From positions 37,352 to 101,351 of the forward strand of contig JACKPH010000005.1 in NCBI GenBank assembly GCA_024233675.1: a stretch of DNA of 64,000 nt, given 5' to 3'. This document shows, piece by piece, positions 51,363 to 60,573 of the stretch (position 1 is its first letter; each line of letters begins with the position of its first letter). The translations under genes were made by a program, and so were the position numbers. A model generated the notes under the pieces. It saw only the letters and a list, made by a program, of their open reading frames with translations, did not search any database and had not been told where the DNA came from. The DNA is from Thermotogae bacterium (GTDB taxonomy: Bacteria; Thermotogota; Thermotogae; Petrotogales; Petrotogaceae).

Positions 51363-52268
51363 TTATTCCTCCAAATCCAGAAGTGCATTACAGAATTCTT
51401 TGGGATTAAATTCCTGCATATCTTCCGCTCTTTCACCTACACCAACAAGTTTTATAGGAAGATTAAGTTCATTATCTATAGCAAAAGCAATACCGCCTTT
51501 TGCAGTACCGTCAAGTTTAGTAATGACAATACCGGTTACATCGACAGCTTCTTTAAATGCTTTTGCCTGAAGTATGCCGTTCTGACCTGTTGTTCCGTCA
51601 AGAACAAGTATAGTTTCATCAGGACCTTCCGGAAAATCCTTACTTATAACTCTCTTTATTTTCTTAAGTTCTTCCATAAGATTTGATTTGTTATGAAGTC
51701 TTCCGGCTGTGTCTATAATAACCACGTCTTTATTTTTTGATTTTGCATGGGAAATTGCGTCATATACAACAGCTGCCGCATCCGAACCGTGTTCATGTGC
51801 TATAACAGTTGCACCTGTTCTTTCTCCCCATGTTTTTATCTGTTCTATTGCTGCAGCTCTGAAAGTATCTGCGGCAGCTATAACAACTTCTTTTTTATTT
51901 TCGGTATATTTTTTTGAAAGTTTTGCTATTGTAGTAGTTTTTCCGGAACCGTTAACTCCCACAACAAATATTATATAAGGTTTTTTCTCAGGGTTAAAAT
52001 CAATGGGTTCAAATTTCAGATTATCAGCCATTATATCTCTGAGCAAAATAATGGGTTCCTGTTCTTTATCTTTCCTGTAAGCTTCATTAAGCTGGTCAAG
52101 AATTTTCTTTGCTGTATCATATCCCATATCGGACATAACAAGAAGTTCTTCTAGTTCTTCCATTAGTTCATCATCAAGTTCTCTGCCTGCAAAAAGACTT
52201 TTTATTCCCCCGAATATATTGTCTCTGGCTTTGCTTAATCCTTTTTTCAGGGACTCAAAAAAACCCAT
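51363..52268 (-). CDS. ftsY: Signal recognition particle receptor FtsY
   Basis: 301-residue FtsY, the GTPase receptor that docks SRP-ribosome complexes to the Sec translocon. The N domain (about 1-85) is followed by a G domain: G1 GVNGSGKTTT, DTFRAAAIEQ, DTAGRLHNKSNLMEEL, TKLDGTAKGG and the closing GVGERAEDMQEF. The acidic A domain is almost absent, leaving an amphipathic N terminus (MGFFESLKKGLSK). ATG 52268 follows GGAGG; an upstream in-frame start at 52298 lacks a binding site. Confidence 0.96.
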   Translation of the reverse strand: MGFFESLKKGLSKARDNIFGGIKSLFAGRELDDELMEELEELLVMSDMGYDTAKKILDQLNEAYRKDKEQEPIILLRDIMADNLKFEPIDFNPEKKPYIIFVVGVNGSGKTTTIAKLSKKYTENKKEVVIAAADTFRAAAIEQIKTWGERTGATVIAHEHGSDAAAVVYDAISHAKSKNKDVVIIDTAGRLHNKSNLMEELKKIKRVISKDFPEGPDETILVLDGTTGQNGILQAKAFKEAVDVTGIVITKLDGTAKGGIAFAIDNELNLPIKLVGVGERAEDMQEFNPKEFCNALLDLEE

Positions 52269-52337
52269 CAAAACACCTCCAATATCTTTTTCAAACAATT
52301 ATAACACTTTTATAAAAATTATAAAAGTTATTAAAAA

Positions 52338-53609
52338 CTATTTTAACATGAATATAAAAGGAGTTTTCGGAATATCACAGTTTTTCCCGAGCTTTATATC
52401 GGCACCGGAAATCATATCTTTATAAATACCGTTTAGTTCACAGTCAAATTTTCCGAATCTGTCTTCAAGATTTATAAAAGCAATATAATTATTCTCTCCG
52501 GTCCATTTAACCGCATAAAAACCCTTACATATTTCATCTATAGAAAAAGAATCACATTCTGATTTTATCTGTTTTGAAATATTAAGAACTTTTTTGAAAA
52601 AATTATAAAAATCATAATCACCTTTTTCCCATCTTATTGAATTCTTTTCGAATAAATCGGGATAAGTATCGAGCGCAAGTTCCTGTCCTGCATAAACAAG
52701 AGATGCACCGGGAATTATATTATAAAAAAGCGACCAGTTTTTAAGCCTTTGTTTTCCGGTTATAACAGCAGCAGCTCTCGGATTATCATGATTTTCAAGA
52801 AATCTCATTTTAATTGAATTTTCGGGATAAAGTGTTTCCTGAACAAAAAGATGATTAACATAATCCTTTATTTCAGCTTTTCCGGAAAAATATTTCTGAA
52901 GATATTCAAATCCGTCATAATCATATGTAATATCAAAAACCTGCTGAACTTCAGGATCTGAATAAGCTTTATAACCGAGTTTTCTGACATGGCTTATAAA
53001 AGATTTATGCACACTTTCAGCAAGCCATATAACTTCATCTTCAAACATTTCTTTTGACTCTTTCCAGAACTGAATAGGGACAAGTGGAGCAACATCACAT
53101 CTGAATCCGTCAACACCTATACTTACCCAGTATTTAAGAACTGATTTTAATTCATTCCATACTTCTTTATTTTCAAAATTAAAATCTATAACATCAGACC
53201 AGTCATCTATTTTTCTTGTAGGATTACCGTTTTTATCCTTTATAAAATAATCCGGGTTTTTTCTGTAAAGATCAGAATCATAAGCAGTATGATTAAAAAC
53301 AATATCTATCATTATTTTCATACCGAGCTCATGAGCTCTCTCTACAATTTCTCTGAACTGATCAGTACTTCCGAAATCAGAAAAGATTTCAGTATAATCG
53401 GAAATAGCATAAGGACTTCCGAAATTTCCTTTTCTGTTTTTCTTACCTATAGGATAAAAAGGCATAAACCATAATATATCCACACCCAGATTTTTTATTC
53501 TGTTAAGGTCATTTAAAACTTCATTTAGAGTTCCCGCATTAGAATGATTTCTCACAAATATTTCATATATTACCGAACTCTTCAGCCAAGCAGGCGAATT
53601 TAAAGCCAT
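52338..53609 (-). CDS. GH13 alpha-amylase family glycosidase
   Basis: 423-residue GH13 enzyme without a signal peptide, hence cytosolic. The four conserved regions are present: DIVFNHT (I), GFRCDVAP with the Asp nucleophile (II), WLAES with the Glu acid/base (III) and FLENHDNPR (IV). The C-terminal beta domain is short. The likely substrate is an imported alpha-glucan or oligosaccharide; specificity cannot be read from sequence. A GGAGG-type site precedes the ATG at 53609. The MFS transporter gene is upstream on the same strand. Confidence 0.9.
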   Translation of the reverse strand: MALNSPAWLKSSVIYEIFVRNHSNAGTLNEVLNDLNRIKNLGVDILWFMPFYPIGKKNRKGNFGSPYAISDYTEIFSDFGSTDQFREIVERAHELGMKIMIDIVFNHTAYDSDLYRKNPDYFIKDKNGNPTRKIDDWSDVIDFNFENKEVWNELKSVLKYWVSIGVDGFRCDVAPLVPIQFWKESKEMFEDEVIWLAESVHKSFISHVRKLGYKAYSDPEVQQVFDITYDYDGFEYLQKYFSGKAEIKDYVNHLFVQETLYPENSIKMRFLENHDNPRAAAVITGKQRLKNWSLFYNIIPGASLVYAGQELALDTYPDLFEKNSIRWEKGDYDFYNFFKKVLNISKQIKSECDSFSIDEICKGFYAVKWTGENNYIAFINLEDRFGKFDCELNGIYKDMISGADIKLGKNCDIPKTPFIFMLK

Positions 53610-53638
53610 TACACACCTCCGGAAAATTTATAATAAAA

Positions 53639-54769
53639 TTAAAGTATTCTGAACAATCTTCTCAGCATAAAAATAATAAAAATAAAAAGAATTATAAGCA
53701 TTATATAGGAATAAATAAAACTAATATCTCCGAAAAGACCCATTGTATACATGATAATCATATTACCGAGATTTGTCGAAAAATAAAGAATACCGGAAAA
53801 AAGACCTACCTCTCTTTTACTCAGTTTCTGATTTATATATTTCTGCAGAACAGGAAAAAATCCAGAAAGAAAAAGACCGGTAATAATGAAAAGGAAAGGA
53901 AACTCAAATTCGAGAAGTGCTATAAGCGAAATAACAGCTCCGAAAGAAAGCATATAAAGCATTTTTTTATTACCCAGAAATTTCAGGAAAAGCTCAGAAA
54001 AAACTCTTCCGAGTGTAAAAACTATCCAGAATTTACTAAGTGTAGCAGCATAAAAATCTCCTGTATAATTAAGTCTTTCTGTAAAAAGATTTCCGCCCCA
54101 TGTCACAATACCGTTTTCTATACCGGAATATATCATAAATATGATAAGAGCAACAAAAATATAATTTCTGAATATAATTTTAAATCCTTCTTTTATTTTT
54201 ATTTTTTCATATATTTTATTTTCAATAATCTTTGTAAAAAACATAAAAAAGAAAACAATTAAAAGGAAAGCAGAGTAAATTATGTATGCACCCTTATATC
54301 CGAGAGAAGTATCTCTGAAAAAAGTAACAAAAAGCGGCGCAAGAATTCCTCCGAGACCATAAAAAGCATGTAAAAAACCGTAATTCTGATACTTTTCATC
54401 AACATGGGCAAAAGCACTCGTCATTCCCATAAAAGAACTTCCCGTTGCCATACCTATTATAAATAATGATATCATAAGAAGTATAAAATTATCTGAAAAA
54501 AAGAATAAAACAGAACCGGTGACACCGAAAAAAACCGAAACATATAAAGAATTAAGTAGTCCGAACTGGGCAATAATCATACTACCGAAAAAATTCGCTA
54601 CCATACCTCCGAAAGCGTTAAAAAGCGGAAGAAGTCCGGCAACAGAAGGTTTAATATTATAATCATTCTGAATCATAATAAGCATTGGTGCAAGACTGCT
54701 TGCAAGAAGAGAAAAAACCGTCATTGTTCCCAAAATAAAATTCCTTCTTTTTAATTCTATATTATTCAC
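53639..54769 (-). CDS. Major facilitator superfamily transporter
   Basis: 376-residue MFS protein with 12 predicted membrane segments and the typical two-bundle layout. The segment FNAFGGMVANFFGSMI resembles the loop-2/3 region, and the C-terminal half contains SGFFPVLQKYINQKL with GLFSGILYFSTNLGNM. Similar proteins are fucose-, glucose- or sugar-type permeases, which fits the amylase gene 30 bases downstream. The GTG at 54769 is adopted as start. Substrate is not determined. Confidence 0.85.
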   Translation of the reverse strand: MNNIELKRRNFILGTMTVFSLLASSLAPMLIMIQNDYNIKPSVAGLLPLFNAFGGMVANFFGSMIIAQFGLLNSLYVSVFFGVTGSVLFFFSDNFILLMISLFIIGMATGSSFMGMTSAFAHVDEKYQNYGFLHAFYGLGGILAPLFVTFFRDTSLGYKGAYIIYSAFLLIVFFFMFFTKIIENKIYEKIKIKEGFKIIFRNYIFVALIIFMIYSGIENGIVTWGGNLFTERLNYTGDFYAATLSKFWIVFTLGRVFSELFLKFLGNKKMLYMLSFGAVISLIALLEFEFPFLFIITGLFLSGFFPVLQKYINQKLSKREVGLFSGILYFSTNLGNMIIMYTMGLFGDISFIYSYIMLIILFIFIIFMLRRLFRIL

Positions 54770-54941
54770 CCTCTTTCCAAATAACGTTAAATCAATGCAA
54801 TTATAATATATTTTATAAAAATTATTTTAAAAAATAAGTAATTAAAATATGAATACTTTATATGCGAACAAAAAAATTATAGTAAAACTTAAAAATTTTT
54901 ATTTTTAACTTAAAATTTTTTAAAAAATATTCAATTTCTTC

Positions 54942-54970
54942 TTGACTTTTTTGATTTTTTAATATACAAT
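54942..54970 (+). promoter_or_regulatory. Promoter of the DUF2089-led envelope operon
   Basis: TTGACT (54942-54947), 17 bases, TACAAT (54965-54970), about 42 bases before the start codon at 55012 and followed by AAGGAGG. The -35 matches five of six bases and the -10 also matches five. The remainder of the 242-base divergent gap is AT-rich and holds no further feature I can support. Confidence 0.65.
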
Positions 54971-55011
54971 AATAACATATATATAAAAAATTTTATAAGG
55001 AGGCGATTTTT

Positions 55012-55389
55012 ATGTTGGCAAAAAGAAGATTAACAAGTTGTCCCGTATGCGGAGGTAGATTAAGAATAACAAATTACCAATGTGAGGATTGTAAAACAGA
55101 AATAAAAGGTAATTTCGAAATAGAAGAATTCGCTACTCTTACAGATGAACAGTTGATTTTCCTCAAAATATTCATAAAAAACAGAGGAAATCTTTCAGAA
55201 CTTCAGAAAGAACTTAACATCTCTTATCCTACCGCAAAAGCACGTCTTGAAGACCTCGTAAGAGCGCTCGGCTATCAGACCGAAGACGACAACAGGGTAA
55301 AAACATTAGAAATTCTTGAAAAAATAGAAAAAGGTGAAATTACACCTGAAGAAGCAAAAGAACTTCTAAAAAAAAGTAAAGGAAAGTAG
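55012..55389 (+). CDS. DUF2089-family transcriptional regulator
   Basis: 125-residue DUF2089 protein. An N-terminal zinc ribbon (CPVCGGRL ... CEDCKTEI) precedes a helix-turn-helix (LTDEQLIFLKIFIKNRGNLSELQKELNISYPTAKARLEDLV), and the C-terminal 25 residues (EKIEKGEITPEEAKELLKK) form a SHOCT-like motif. Homologues head operons with DUF4097 and PspC/LiaF-like membrane proteins. A strong promoter and AAGGAGGCG precede it. It probably regulates its own operon in response to envelope state; the signal is unknown. Confidence 0.88.
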   Translation: MLAKRRLTSCPVCGGRLRITNYQCEDCKTEIKGNFEIEEFATLTDEQLIFLKIFIKNRGNLSELQKELNISYPTAKARLEDLVRALGYQTEDDNRVKTLEILEKIEKGEITPEEAKELLKKSKGK

Positions 55390-55397
55390 GTGATCTT

Positions 55398-55763
55398 ATG
55401 AGTAATGATCTTATAAAAATACTTGAAATGTTTAAAAAAGACACAATATCAATAACAGAAGCAGCAGAACTTATAGATGCAATATATTCGGGGGAAACAC
55501 AGCATCATTCAAAAAACGGTAAAAACATAGTAATAGAAGTAATTGATAAAAGAAAAAGTGGTATGCCCGTAAAAATAAAAATTCCTAAGAGTTTCGCAAA
55601 AATAAGTACAAATTTCATTTCAAAAAAAGCTTTAGGCGATGACTTTACAGATGAAGATGTTGAAAATCTAAAAACCGGTATAAACGATTTACTCAGCAAT
55701 GCCGGAGAAGCACTTAATATAGAAACAGACAGTGGAGAAACAGTTAAAATTTACATTGAATAA
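55398..55763 (+). CDS. SHOCT-like domain protein (YvlB-N-like)
   Basis: 121-residue acidic protein. The N-terminal segment ILEMFKKDTISITEAAELIDAI is a SHOCT-like helix-turn-helix of the kind joined to DUF4097 in YvlB-type proteins. The middle IKIPKSFAKIS resembles the MKVRVP-type strand of the same family, and the C terminus is unassigned. Its function is likely coupling between the DUF2089 regulator and the DUF4097 protein encoded next. TAGGTGA precedes the ATG. Confidence 0.65.
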   Translation: MSNDLIKILEMFKKDTISITEAAELIDAIYSGETQHHSKNGKNIVIEVIDKRKSGMPVKIKIPKSFAKISTNFISKKALGDDFTDEDVENLKTGINDLLSNAGEALNIETDSGETVKIYIE

Positions 55764-55782
55764 TTTTAGGGGGGTGAATTTC

Positions 55783-56757
55783 ATGAAAGATATAATAAAA
55801 CTTAATTCTCTGAACAGTCTTGACTTTCAGACAAAAGGTTTTAATGCTGAAATAAATGTTATACCAGGTGATGAACTGAGATGTGAAATAGATTCATCCG
55901 ATGAAAATAAACCAAAAATAGAAAAAAGTGAATCCGGAGACACAAATTATCTTTATATAAACTATAACGATGACGGCTTTTTAAACAATATATTCGGTTT
56001 TAATTTTATAACAAGAAAAAAAATATATATAACTCTTATAATTCCGGAAGAAACCAAAAATCTTTCTTTCAACTGTTCTGTAGGTACACTTTCAGTAAAA
56101 AATCTAAATAAAAATGATTTTTATGCAAAAATATCAACAGGTGAAATTATAATAAATGACTGTTACTTTAATTCTTCAGCATTCAAAGTAGTAACAGGCG
56201 ATGCAAAAATAAACAACATGAAAACAGATAACTTTAAAACTACTATTACAACAGGAGAAGCAAAAATAAAAAATTCTTCAATAAACTCCGGAGAAGCAAG
56301 TGTTGTAACAGGTGACTTAAGGTTAGATTCATTATCAAGAAATTTCAAAAGTTTTTACATAAAAGTGGTAACAGGTGATGCAAAAATAACTCTTGAAGGA
56401 AAAGAACCTATTTATCTTGAGAAAAAACTTACTCCTTACACAGCATCAATAAAATCAAATCTTGACACTATAAACAACTGGAATGATACAAGATATATCT
56501 TTGCTAAAATAGTAACCGGAGATGTTGAAATAACAGGTAAAGAATCAGAAAATAACTTCAGTACAAATGAAAAACCTCAGGAAGAAAAACCGGAAGATAT
56601 ATCTGAAAAACTAATAACAGACGAAGAAAGAAAGATAATAAACTTATGCGAAACAAAAAAAATATCTTATGATTTTGCACTTGAACTTCTTTCGGAACTC
56701 GGTTACGAAAATGATGAAGCTGTAAAATTTCTTGAGGAAAGAGGTATAAAAGAATGA
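55783..56757 (+). CDS. DUF4097-type beta-solenoid protein with C-terminal UBA-like motif
   Basis: 324 residues. After a short N-terminal segment, residues about 85-245 form a repetitive beta-solenoid of the DUF4097/adhesin-like type, with recurrent V/I-T-G-D/E-A-K-I units (KVVTGDAKIN, TITTGEAKIK, SVVTGDLRLD, KVVTGDAKIT). The C-terminal 45 residues (ERKIINLCETKKISYDFALELLSELGYENDEAVKFLEERG) look like a UBA/SHOCT-like helical unit. No signal peptide, so a cytoplasmic or membrane-peripheral role is inferred. ATG 55783 follows AGGGGGG; a start at 55732 would overlap the previous gene. ATGA overlaps the next gene. Confidence 0.72.
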   Translation: MKDIIKLNSLNSLDFQTKGFNAEINVIPGDELRCEIDSSDENKPKIEKSESGDTNYLYINYNDDGFLNNIFGFNFITRKKIYITLIIPEETKNLSFNCSVGTLSVKNLNKNDFYAKISTGEIIINDCYFNSSAFKVVTGDAKINNMKTDNFKTTITTGEAKIKNSSINSGEASVVTGDLRLDSLSRNFKSFYIKVVTGDAKITLEGKEPIYLEKKLTPYTASIKSNLDTINNWNDTRYIFAKIVTGDVEITGKESENNFSTNEKPQEEKPEDISEKLITDEERKIINLCETKKISYDFALELLSELGYENDEAVKFLEERGIKE

Positions 56758-57278
56758 AAAAATTTGCCATACTGCTTATAGCAGTCGGAGTCATAATTTT
56801 TATAAATGTATTTTTTCATATTTCATTCTCATTCTGGAGAGTTGTAGAATTACTCATAGGATTAGTATTCATATTTGAAGGTCTTACCGCTTTTTCGGGA
56901 AACAGACGTTCAAGAATAAAATTAAACATAAATGACAAATCCGTTGAATTCAACGAAGATACCGAAAAACTAATAGAAGATTCACTTAACGAAGCAGAAG
57001 AAAGTATAGATTCCGAAGAAATGCCTCAGTTTGCCAGAGGAATAGCAAAAGGTGCTATCGGAATAACAAGAAAATCACTTTTCAGCAGAAAAAAATTAAA
57101 AAAACAGATACGTGATTTCATTTTCTATTTAACCTCAGGAACAATAATAACAATGGATGTTTTTAATCTTTACGGAATGAATTTTAACTTCTGGGAATTC
57201 ATACTTGTAATAATAGGAGTATTCATGATAGCACAGGGTATAACAGCATTTATCCCTGAAGGTGGTGCAAAAAAATGA
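56754..57278 (+). CDS. Membrane protein with paired LiaF/DUF5668-like segments
   Basis: 174-residue protein with two hydrophobic hairpins (about 5-50 and 125-170) flanking a charged cytoplasmic linker. Each hairpin follows the LiaF-type transmembrane pattern of glycine-containing helices (LLIAVGVIIFINVFF ... LLIGLVFIFEGLTAF). LiaF/PspC-like proteins sense envelope stress in Firmicutes. The duplicated hairpin may represent an internal repeat. It is coupled by ATGA overlaps to genes on both sides. Confidence 0.6.
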   Translation: MKKFAILLIAVGVIIFINVFFHISFSFWRVVELLIGLVFIFEGLTAFSGNRRSRIKLNINDKSVEFNEDTEKLIEDSLNEAEESIDSEEMPQFARGIAKGAIGITRKSLFSRKKLKKQIRDFIFYLTSGTIITMDVFNLYGMNFNFWEFILVIIGVFMIAQGITAFIPEGGAKK

Positions 57279-58237
57279 AAAACGGATTAATATCAATAAT
57301 GCTTGGAGTAATAATACTTGCAGGAATAGTTTTCAAAATGCAGATAGGCCTTAACCAGCATGTGGAAATAATTTTCGGTGCAATATTTGTAATATCCGGT
57401 CTTGAAATATTCAAAAAAGTAAAAGGCGAATATCTCGGTCACATATTTTTCGGTGCAATACTTTTAGCTGACGCATTTAATTTATTTTCCTTCGATCTCA
57501 AATTTTATCAGCTCATACTATTAATGATAGCTTCATATATGCTTTCATCAGGAATAGTAACTATATTCAAAAGAGGCGATATAGTAATTAAAACAAAAAA
57601 ACACGATCCTCATAATCACGACAAAAGACTTGAAATGTCAGTTCCGAAAAGAAGTGACAAAGAAGTATATGCGCAGTCTGACTTTGACTGGACAAAACTA
57701 ACAGTTTATGCCGGAACACTTGAAAATGATGTTGCAAAAATAAAAATAGACTCAGACAAAGATATATTCTCAAAAACAATATCCTGGAACAATGAACAGA
57801 TAAAAATAACAAACAAATTAAAAGTATCAAATATAAAAGTTCCCGAAAGAGCTTCAGCAGAAGTAAAAATAGACAAACTCACAGACTATATATTTGATTT
57901 CGGTTTCAGTGTTTCTGACGCACTTATTGACTTAAGAAATTCAAAAACAAAATCTTTAAAAATAAACTCTTCGGCATCAAAAATAGTATTTATTCCGCCG
58001 GATTCATCAGATTCATCGGTTGATGCTGATCTTGAAATAACCTCTCTTACGATAAGACTTCCTAAAAACGTAGGACTTGTATTAAATCATACAGGCGAAT
58101 TAAACTTTAAATCCTTTGAAGGCTTTTCACAGAAAGAAGACGGTACATACGTATCAAATAATTATTCCGAATCACTTTGCATATGTTATTTAAACATATC
58201 ATCAGATATGTCAAGACTGAGCGTTCAGATAATATAA
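57275..58237 (+). CDS. LiaF-like membrane protein with C-terminal beta domain
   Basis: 320 residues: four membrane segments in residues 1-100 (LiaF-type, for example GLISIMLGVIILAGIVF and IIFGAIFVISGLEIF), a His-rich linker HDPHNHD, then a beta-rich domain (about 130-320) of the LiaF/DUF4097-like kind, with repeated hydrophobic strands and SDMSRLSVQII at the end. In Bacillus, LiaF inhibits a stress-responsive two-component system; here the regulator is more likely the DUF2089 protein. It is the last gene of the operon and ends at a palindromic terminator. Confidence 0.7.
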   Translation: MKNGLISIMLGVIILAGIVFKMQIGLNQHVEIIFGAIFVISGLEIFKKVKGEYLGHIFFGAILLADAFNLFSFDLKFYQLILLMIASYMLSSGIVTIFKRGDIVIKTKKHDPHNHDKRLEMSVPKRSDKEVYAQSDFDWTKLTVYAGTLENDVAKIKIDSDKDIFSKTISWNNEQIKITNKLKVSNIKVPERASAEVKIDKLTDYIFDFGFSVSDALIDLRNSKTKSLKINSSASKIVFIPPDSSDSSVDADLEITSLTIRLPKNVGLVLNHTGELNFKSFEGFSQKEDGTYVSNNYSESLCICYLNISSDMSRLSVQII

Positions 58238-58265
58238 AACGGTGCTTAAAAAGCACCGTTTTATT
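58236..58265. terminator. Bidirectional terminator after the envelope operon
   Basis: Stem AAAACGGTGCTT/AAGCACCGTTTT (58236-58247/58251-58262) with an AAA loop and flanking T/A runs. It lies between convergent genes whose stop codons are 28 bases apart, and serves both. Confidence 0.9.
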
Positions 58266-59555
58266 TTAAAGTTCTATAATCTGAGTTCTTTTATTTATAT
58301 CTTTCTGTATTCTTCTTATCAGTGACATATCAGAAGACTGAAGTTTTCTGTCCCACAAACTTATCTTTCCTGAAACAATAGCTCCCCAAACTTCAACTTC
58401 AGAACCTATTGCAAAAGAAATCTCCGTAAAAGGAGTTTCGGTATTAAAAATAAAATCTCCTGTTCTTGAATTAAGTATTGTAATATCGGCATCATAACCG
58501 CCTGCAATTTTACCCATCTGAGTTGCAAGTTCATCTGATGCAAACTGATAATTGTTCATAAAAATAGTTCTTTCAACTTCATTATAAAGAATATTATAAT
58601 TACTCTTTCCGTGGGCTTTTTCACTTATAAGAAGTGTCTTTGCCTCATTAAAAAGTGAATAATCAATAATTCCTGTACCTATAGCAACCTTAACTCCTCT
58701 TCCGAGAAGATCAAGAAGCTCCGGACTTCCTTCAATTTCCATCTGTTCAGTTCTTACAGCTTTAATAATTCTTACTCCTTTATAGGAAATATAATCAAGA
58801 AAATCCTTATCTATTTTACCGGCAAAAATAATATCAACTTTTTTAGAAAGAACATTATGTTTTTTAAGTACTTCAAGAAGTTTTTCACCGTGTTTCAGCT
58901 GCGAATATCTTTCTTCCTGTTCGTAATCAACAAGAACTATTCTTATTCTCTTACCGGCATCAAAAAATTCCTGTATAAACTCATAATCTTCATCTTCAAG
59001 ACCCCATACTCCGAGAATTGTAATAGAAGAAATATTCTTATTGTTTATAAGTTCTCTTCTGTATGCTCTCGGTATACCGTTTTCGGTTAAAAATATAGGA
59101 GAGGGTTTTATTTTAACCCCTATAGACTCACAAATCTGATCTATCCTTGAAATATTCTTTGAATAAGGAATAGATACTATAGAAGTAGTAATACCATTAA
59201 TAAGAGATTTATAACCTCCGAGTCTTACAATATCCTCGAAAAGATCCTCATCTTCAACCATTGTTTCAGAATATCCAACTATTTTCGAAAATTTTTCATA
59301 TGTAGGTAAATCCGAATAAGCCATTTTATGAATCATACCGAATTCATTTATATAAAAACTGGTATATGGATTTGAGAGTCCCGGCATAATAATCTTGCCG
59401 TCAAGATTAATCTGTTCTTCATCTTCCATATATTTCTCCAGAATTTCATTCTCATTGCCAACATCGACAATTTTATCGTCTTTGATACAAACAGCTGCAT
59501 TCTTTATTATTTCACCAATCTGACCGGTCAAAATAGTACAATTGTAAAGTATCAT
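58266..59555 (-). CDS. Amidohydrolase-superfamily protein lacking the metal-binding His pair
   Basis: 429-residue protein with the composite beta-sandwich and barrel layout of cytosine-deaminase/chlorohydrolase-type (SsnA-like) amidohydrolases. The N-terminal strand set VCIKDDKIVDVG and DGKIIMPGL is typical. The metal motif that should follow, H-x-H, reads Y64-T-S66 in PGLSNPYTSF, and later His ligands are also not evident. The C-terminal AGGYDADITILNSRTGDF is a normal family feature. It is probably a non-catalytic or re-purposed homologue. It forms an operon with the TagA-type gene upstream. Confidence 0.72.
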   Translation of the reverse strand: MILYNCTILTGQIGEIIKNAAVCIKDDKIVDVGNENEILEKYMEDEEQINLDGKIIMPGLSNPYTSFYINEFGMIHKMAYSDLPTYEKFSKIVGYSETMVEDEDLFEDIVRLGGYKSLINGITTSIVSIPYSKNISRIDQICESIGVKIKPSPIFLTENGIPRAYRRELINNKNISSITILGVWGLEDEDYEFIQEFFDAGKRIRIVLVDYEQEERYSQLKHGEKLLEVLKKHNVLSKKVDIIFAGKIDKDFLDYISYKGVRIIKAVRTEQMEIEGSPELLDLLGRGVKVAIGTGIIDYSLFNEAKTLLISEKAHGKSNYNILYNEVERTIFMNNYQFASDELATQMGKIAGGYDADITILNSRTGDFIFNTETPFTEISFAIGSEVEVWGAIVSGKISLWDRKLQSSDMSLIRRIQKDINKRTQIIEL

Positions 59556-59568
59556 CCTATCGCCTCCG

Positions 59569-60282
59569 CTATTTTTTTAAATATATATTCATATAAAATT
59601 TCATCAAATCCGGCAACTTCTTAAATCTGTGAGGTTCGGCAAGCATTCTGTACAGCCATTCATTACCGGTCTTCTGAAAAAAGGCAGGAGCTCTTTTAAT
59701 TTTACCGGAAACAACATCAAAACTTCCTCCGACACCCATAAAAAGTTTAGTATTAATTCTTTCAAAATTTCTTAAAATAAAAATCTCCTGTTTCGGTATA
59801 CCCATACCGACAAAAAGAAAATCCGCACCTGAACGGTTAATATCCTCAACAACAGAATTTTCTTCCTCTAAACTGAAAAATCCGTTATGAATTCCACACA
59901 CATTGCCTTTAAAATCTCTTCTTATATTTTCGGAACAAGCCTTTAAATTCTCATCTCCCGTACCCAAAAGATAAATTCCGTATTTATTTCCCGAATACCT
60001 GCACAAATCCTTAAAAAGCTCTATACCGGGATATCTTTCGGTAATAATATCATGTTTCTTCAGAAGCTTAACAATACCAACACCGTCTGCTATACTAAAA
60101 CTTGAATTATTAACGGCATTATGATATTCTGTTTTTTTGATATATTCCATATACATAAGTGCATTTAACGTTATAACCCATAATTTATCATCATTTTCAA
60201 TTCTGCTAATGATATACTTAAATATGCTATTCCTATCTCCGGGAAGAATATTTATACCCTCGAAATTTATAAAATTATACAT
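59569..60282 (-). CDS. WecG/TagA/CpsF family glycosyltransferase
   Basis: 237-residue GT26 enzyme transferring an N-acetylated amino sugar to a lipid-linked acceptor in surface polymer synthesis. Signature segments are ADGVGIV, GIYLLGTGDE, FLFVGMGIPKQEIF, and GVGGSFDVVSGKIKRAP followed by EWLYRMLAEPHR. ATG 60282 follows GAGGTGG; an earlier TTG at 60300 overlaps that site. Its neighbour is the His-less amidohydrolase homologue. No other polymer genes lie here. The 291-base gap to tig is AT-rich and yields no promoter I would defend. Confidence 0.9.
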   Translation of the reverse strand: MYNFINFEGINILPGDRNSIFKYIISRIENDDKLWVITLNALMYMEYIKKTEYHNAVNNSSFSIADGVGIVKLLKKHDIITERYPGIELFKDLCRYSGNKYGIYLLGTGDENLKACSENIRRDFKGNVCGIHNGFFSLEEENSVVEDINRSGADFLFVGMGIPKQEIFILRNFERINTKLFMGVGGSFDVVSGKIKRAPAFFQKTGNEWLYRMLAEPHRFKKLPDLMKFYMNIYLKK

Positions 60283-60573
60283 TAAAAGAATCCACCTCAA
60301 TTATTAATTATATGTTTAAAGAATTTTAGCTGATTTTTTATATAACATTAACATAAAAATATATTTAACCTATCAATTTATTATACGATAACAAAGTGAA
60401 TTTTTCGTTAACTTAGGTAGATTTATACTAACTTTTTACATATAATAAAACTATAGGAATATTAAAACATTATTATTATCAAAATAATTTTGACTTAATT
60501 TTAACAAAAAGAAAGCAAAGACAATGTATAATAATATGGCATAAAAATACAATATAAAACGGAGGTCTTTTAA

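Noticed and set aside
55860..56560. The V-T-G-D repeats of the DUF4097 gene as a DNA-level tandem repeat
   Set aside because: The units are irregularly spaced and diverged at the DNA level; they reflect beta-solenoid structure in the protein.
60301..60573. Promoter for trigger factor (TTGACT at 60490 with TATAAT at 60527)
   Set aside because: The spacer is 31 bases, far from the usual 16-18; other hexamer pairs are equally poor.
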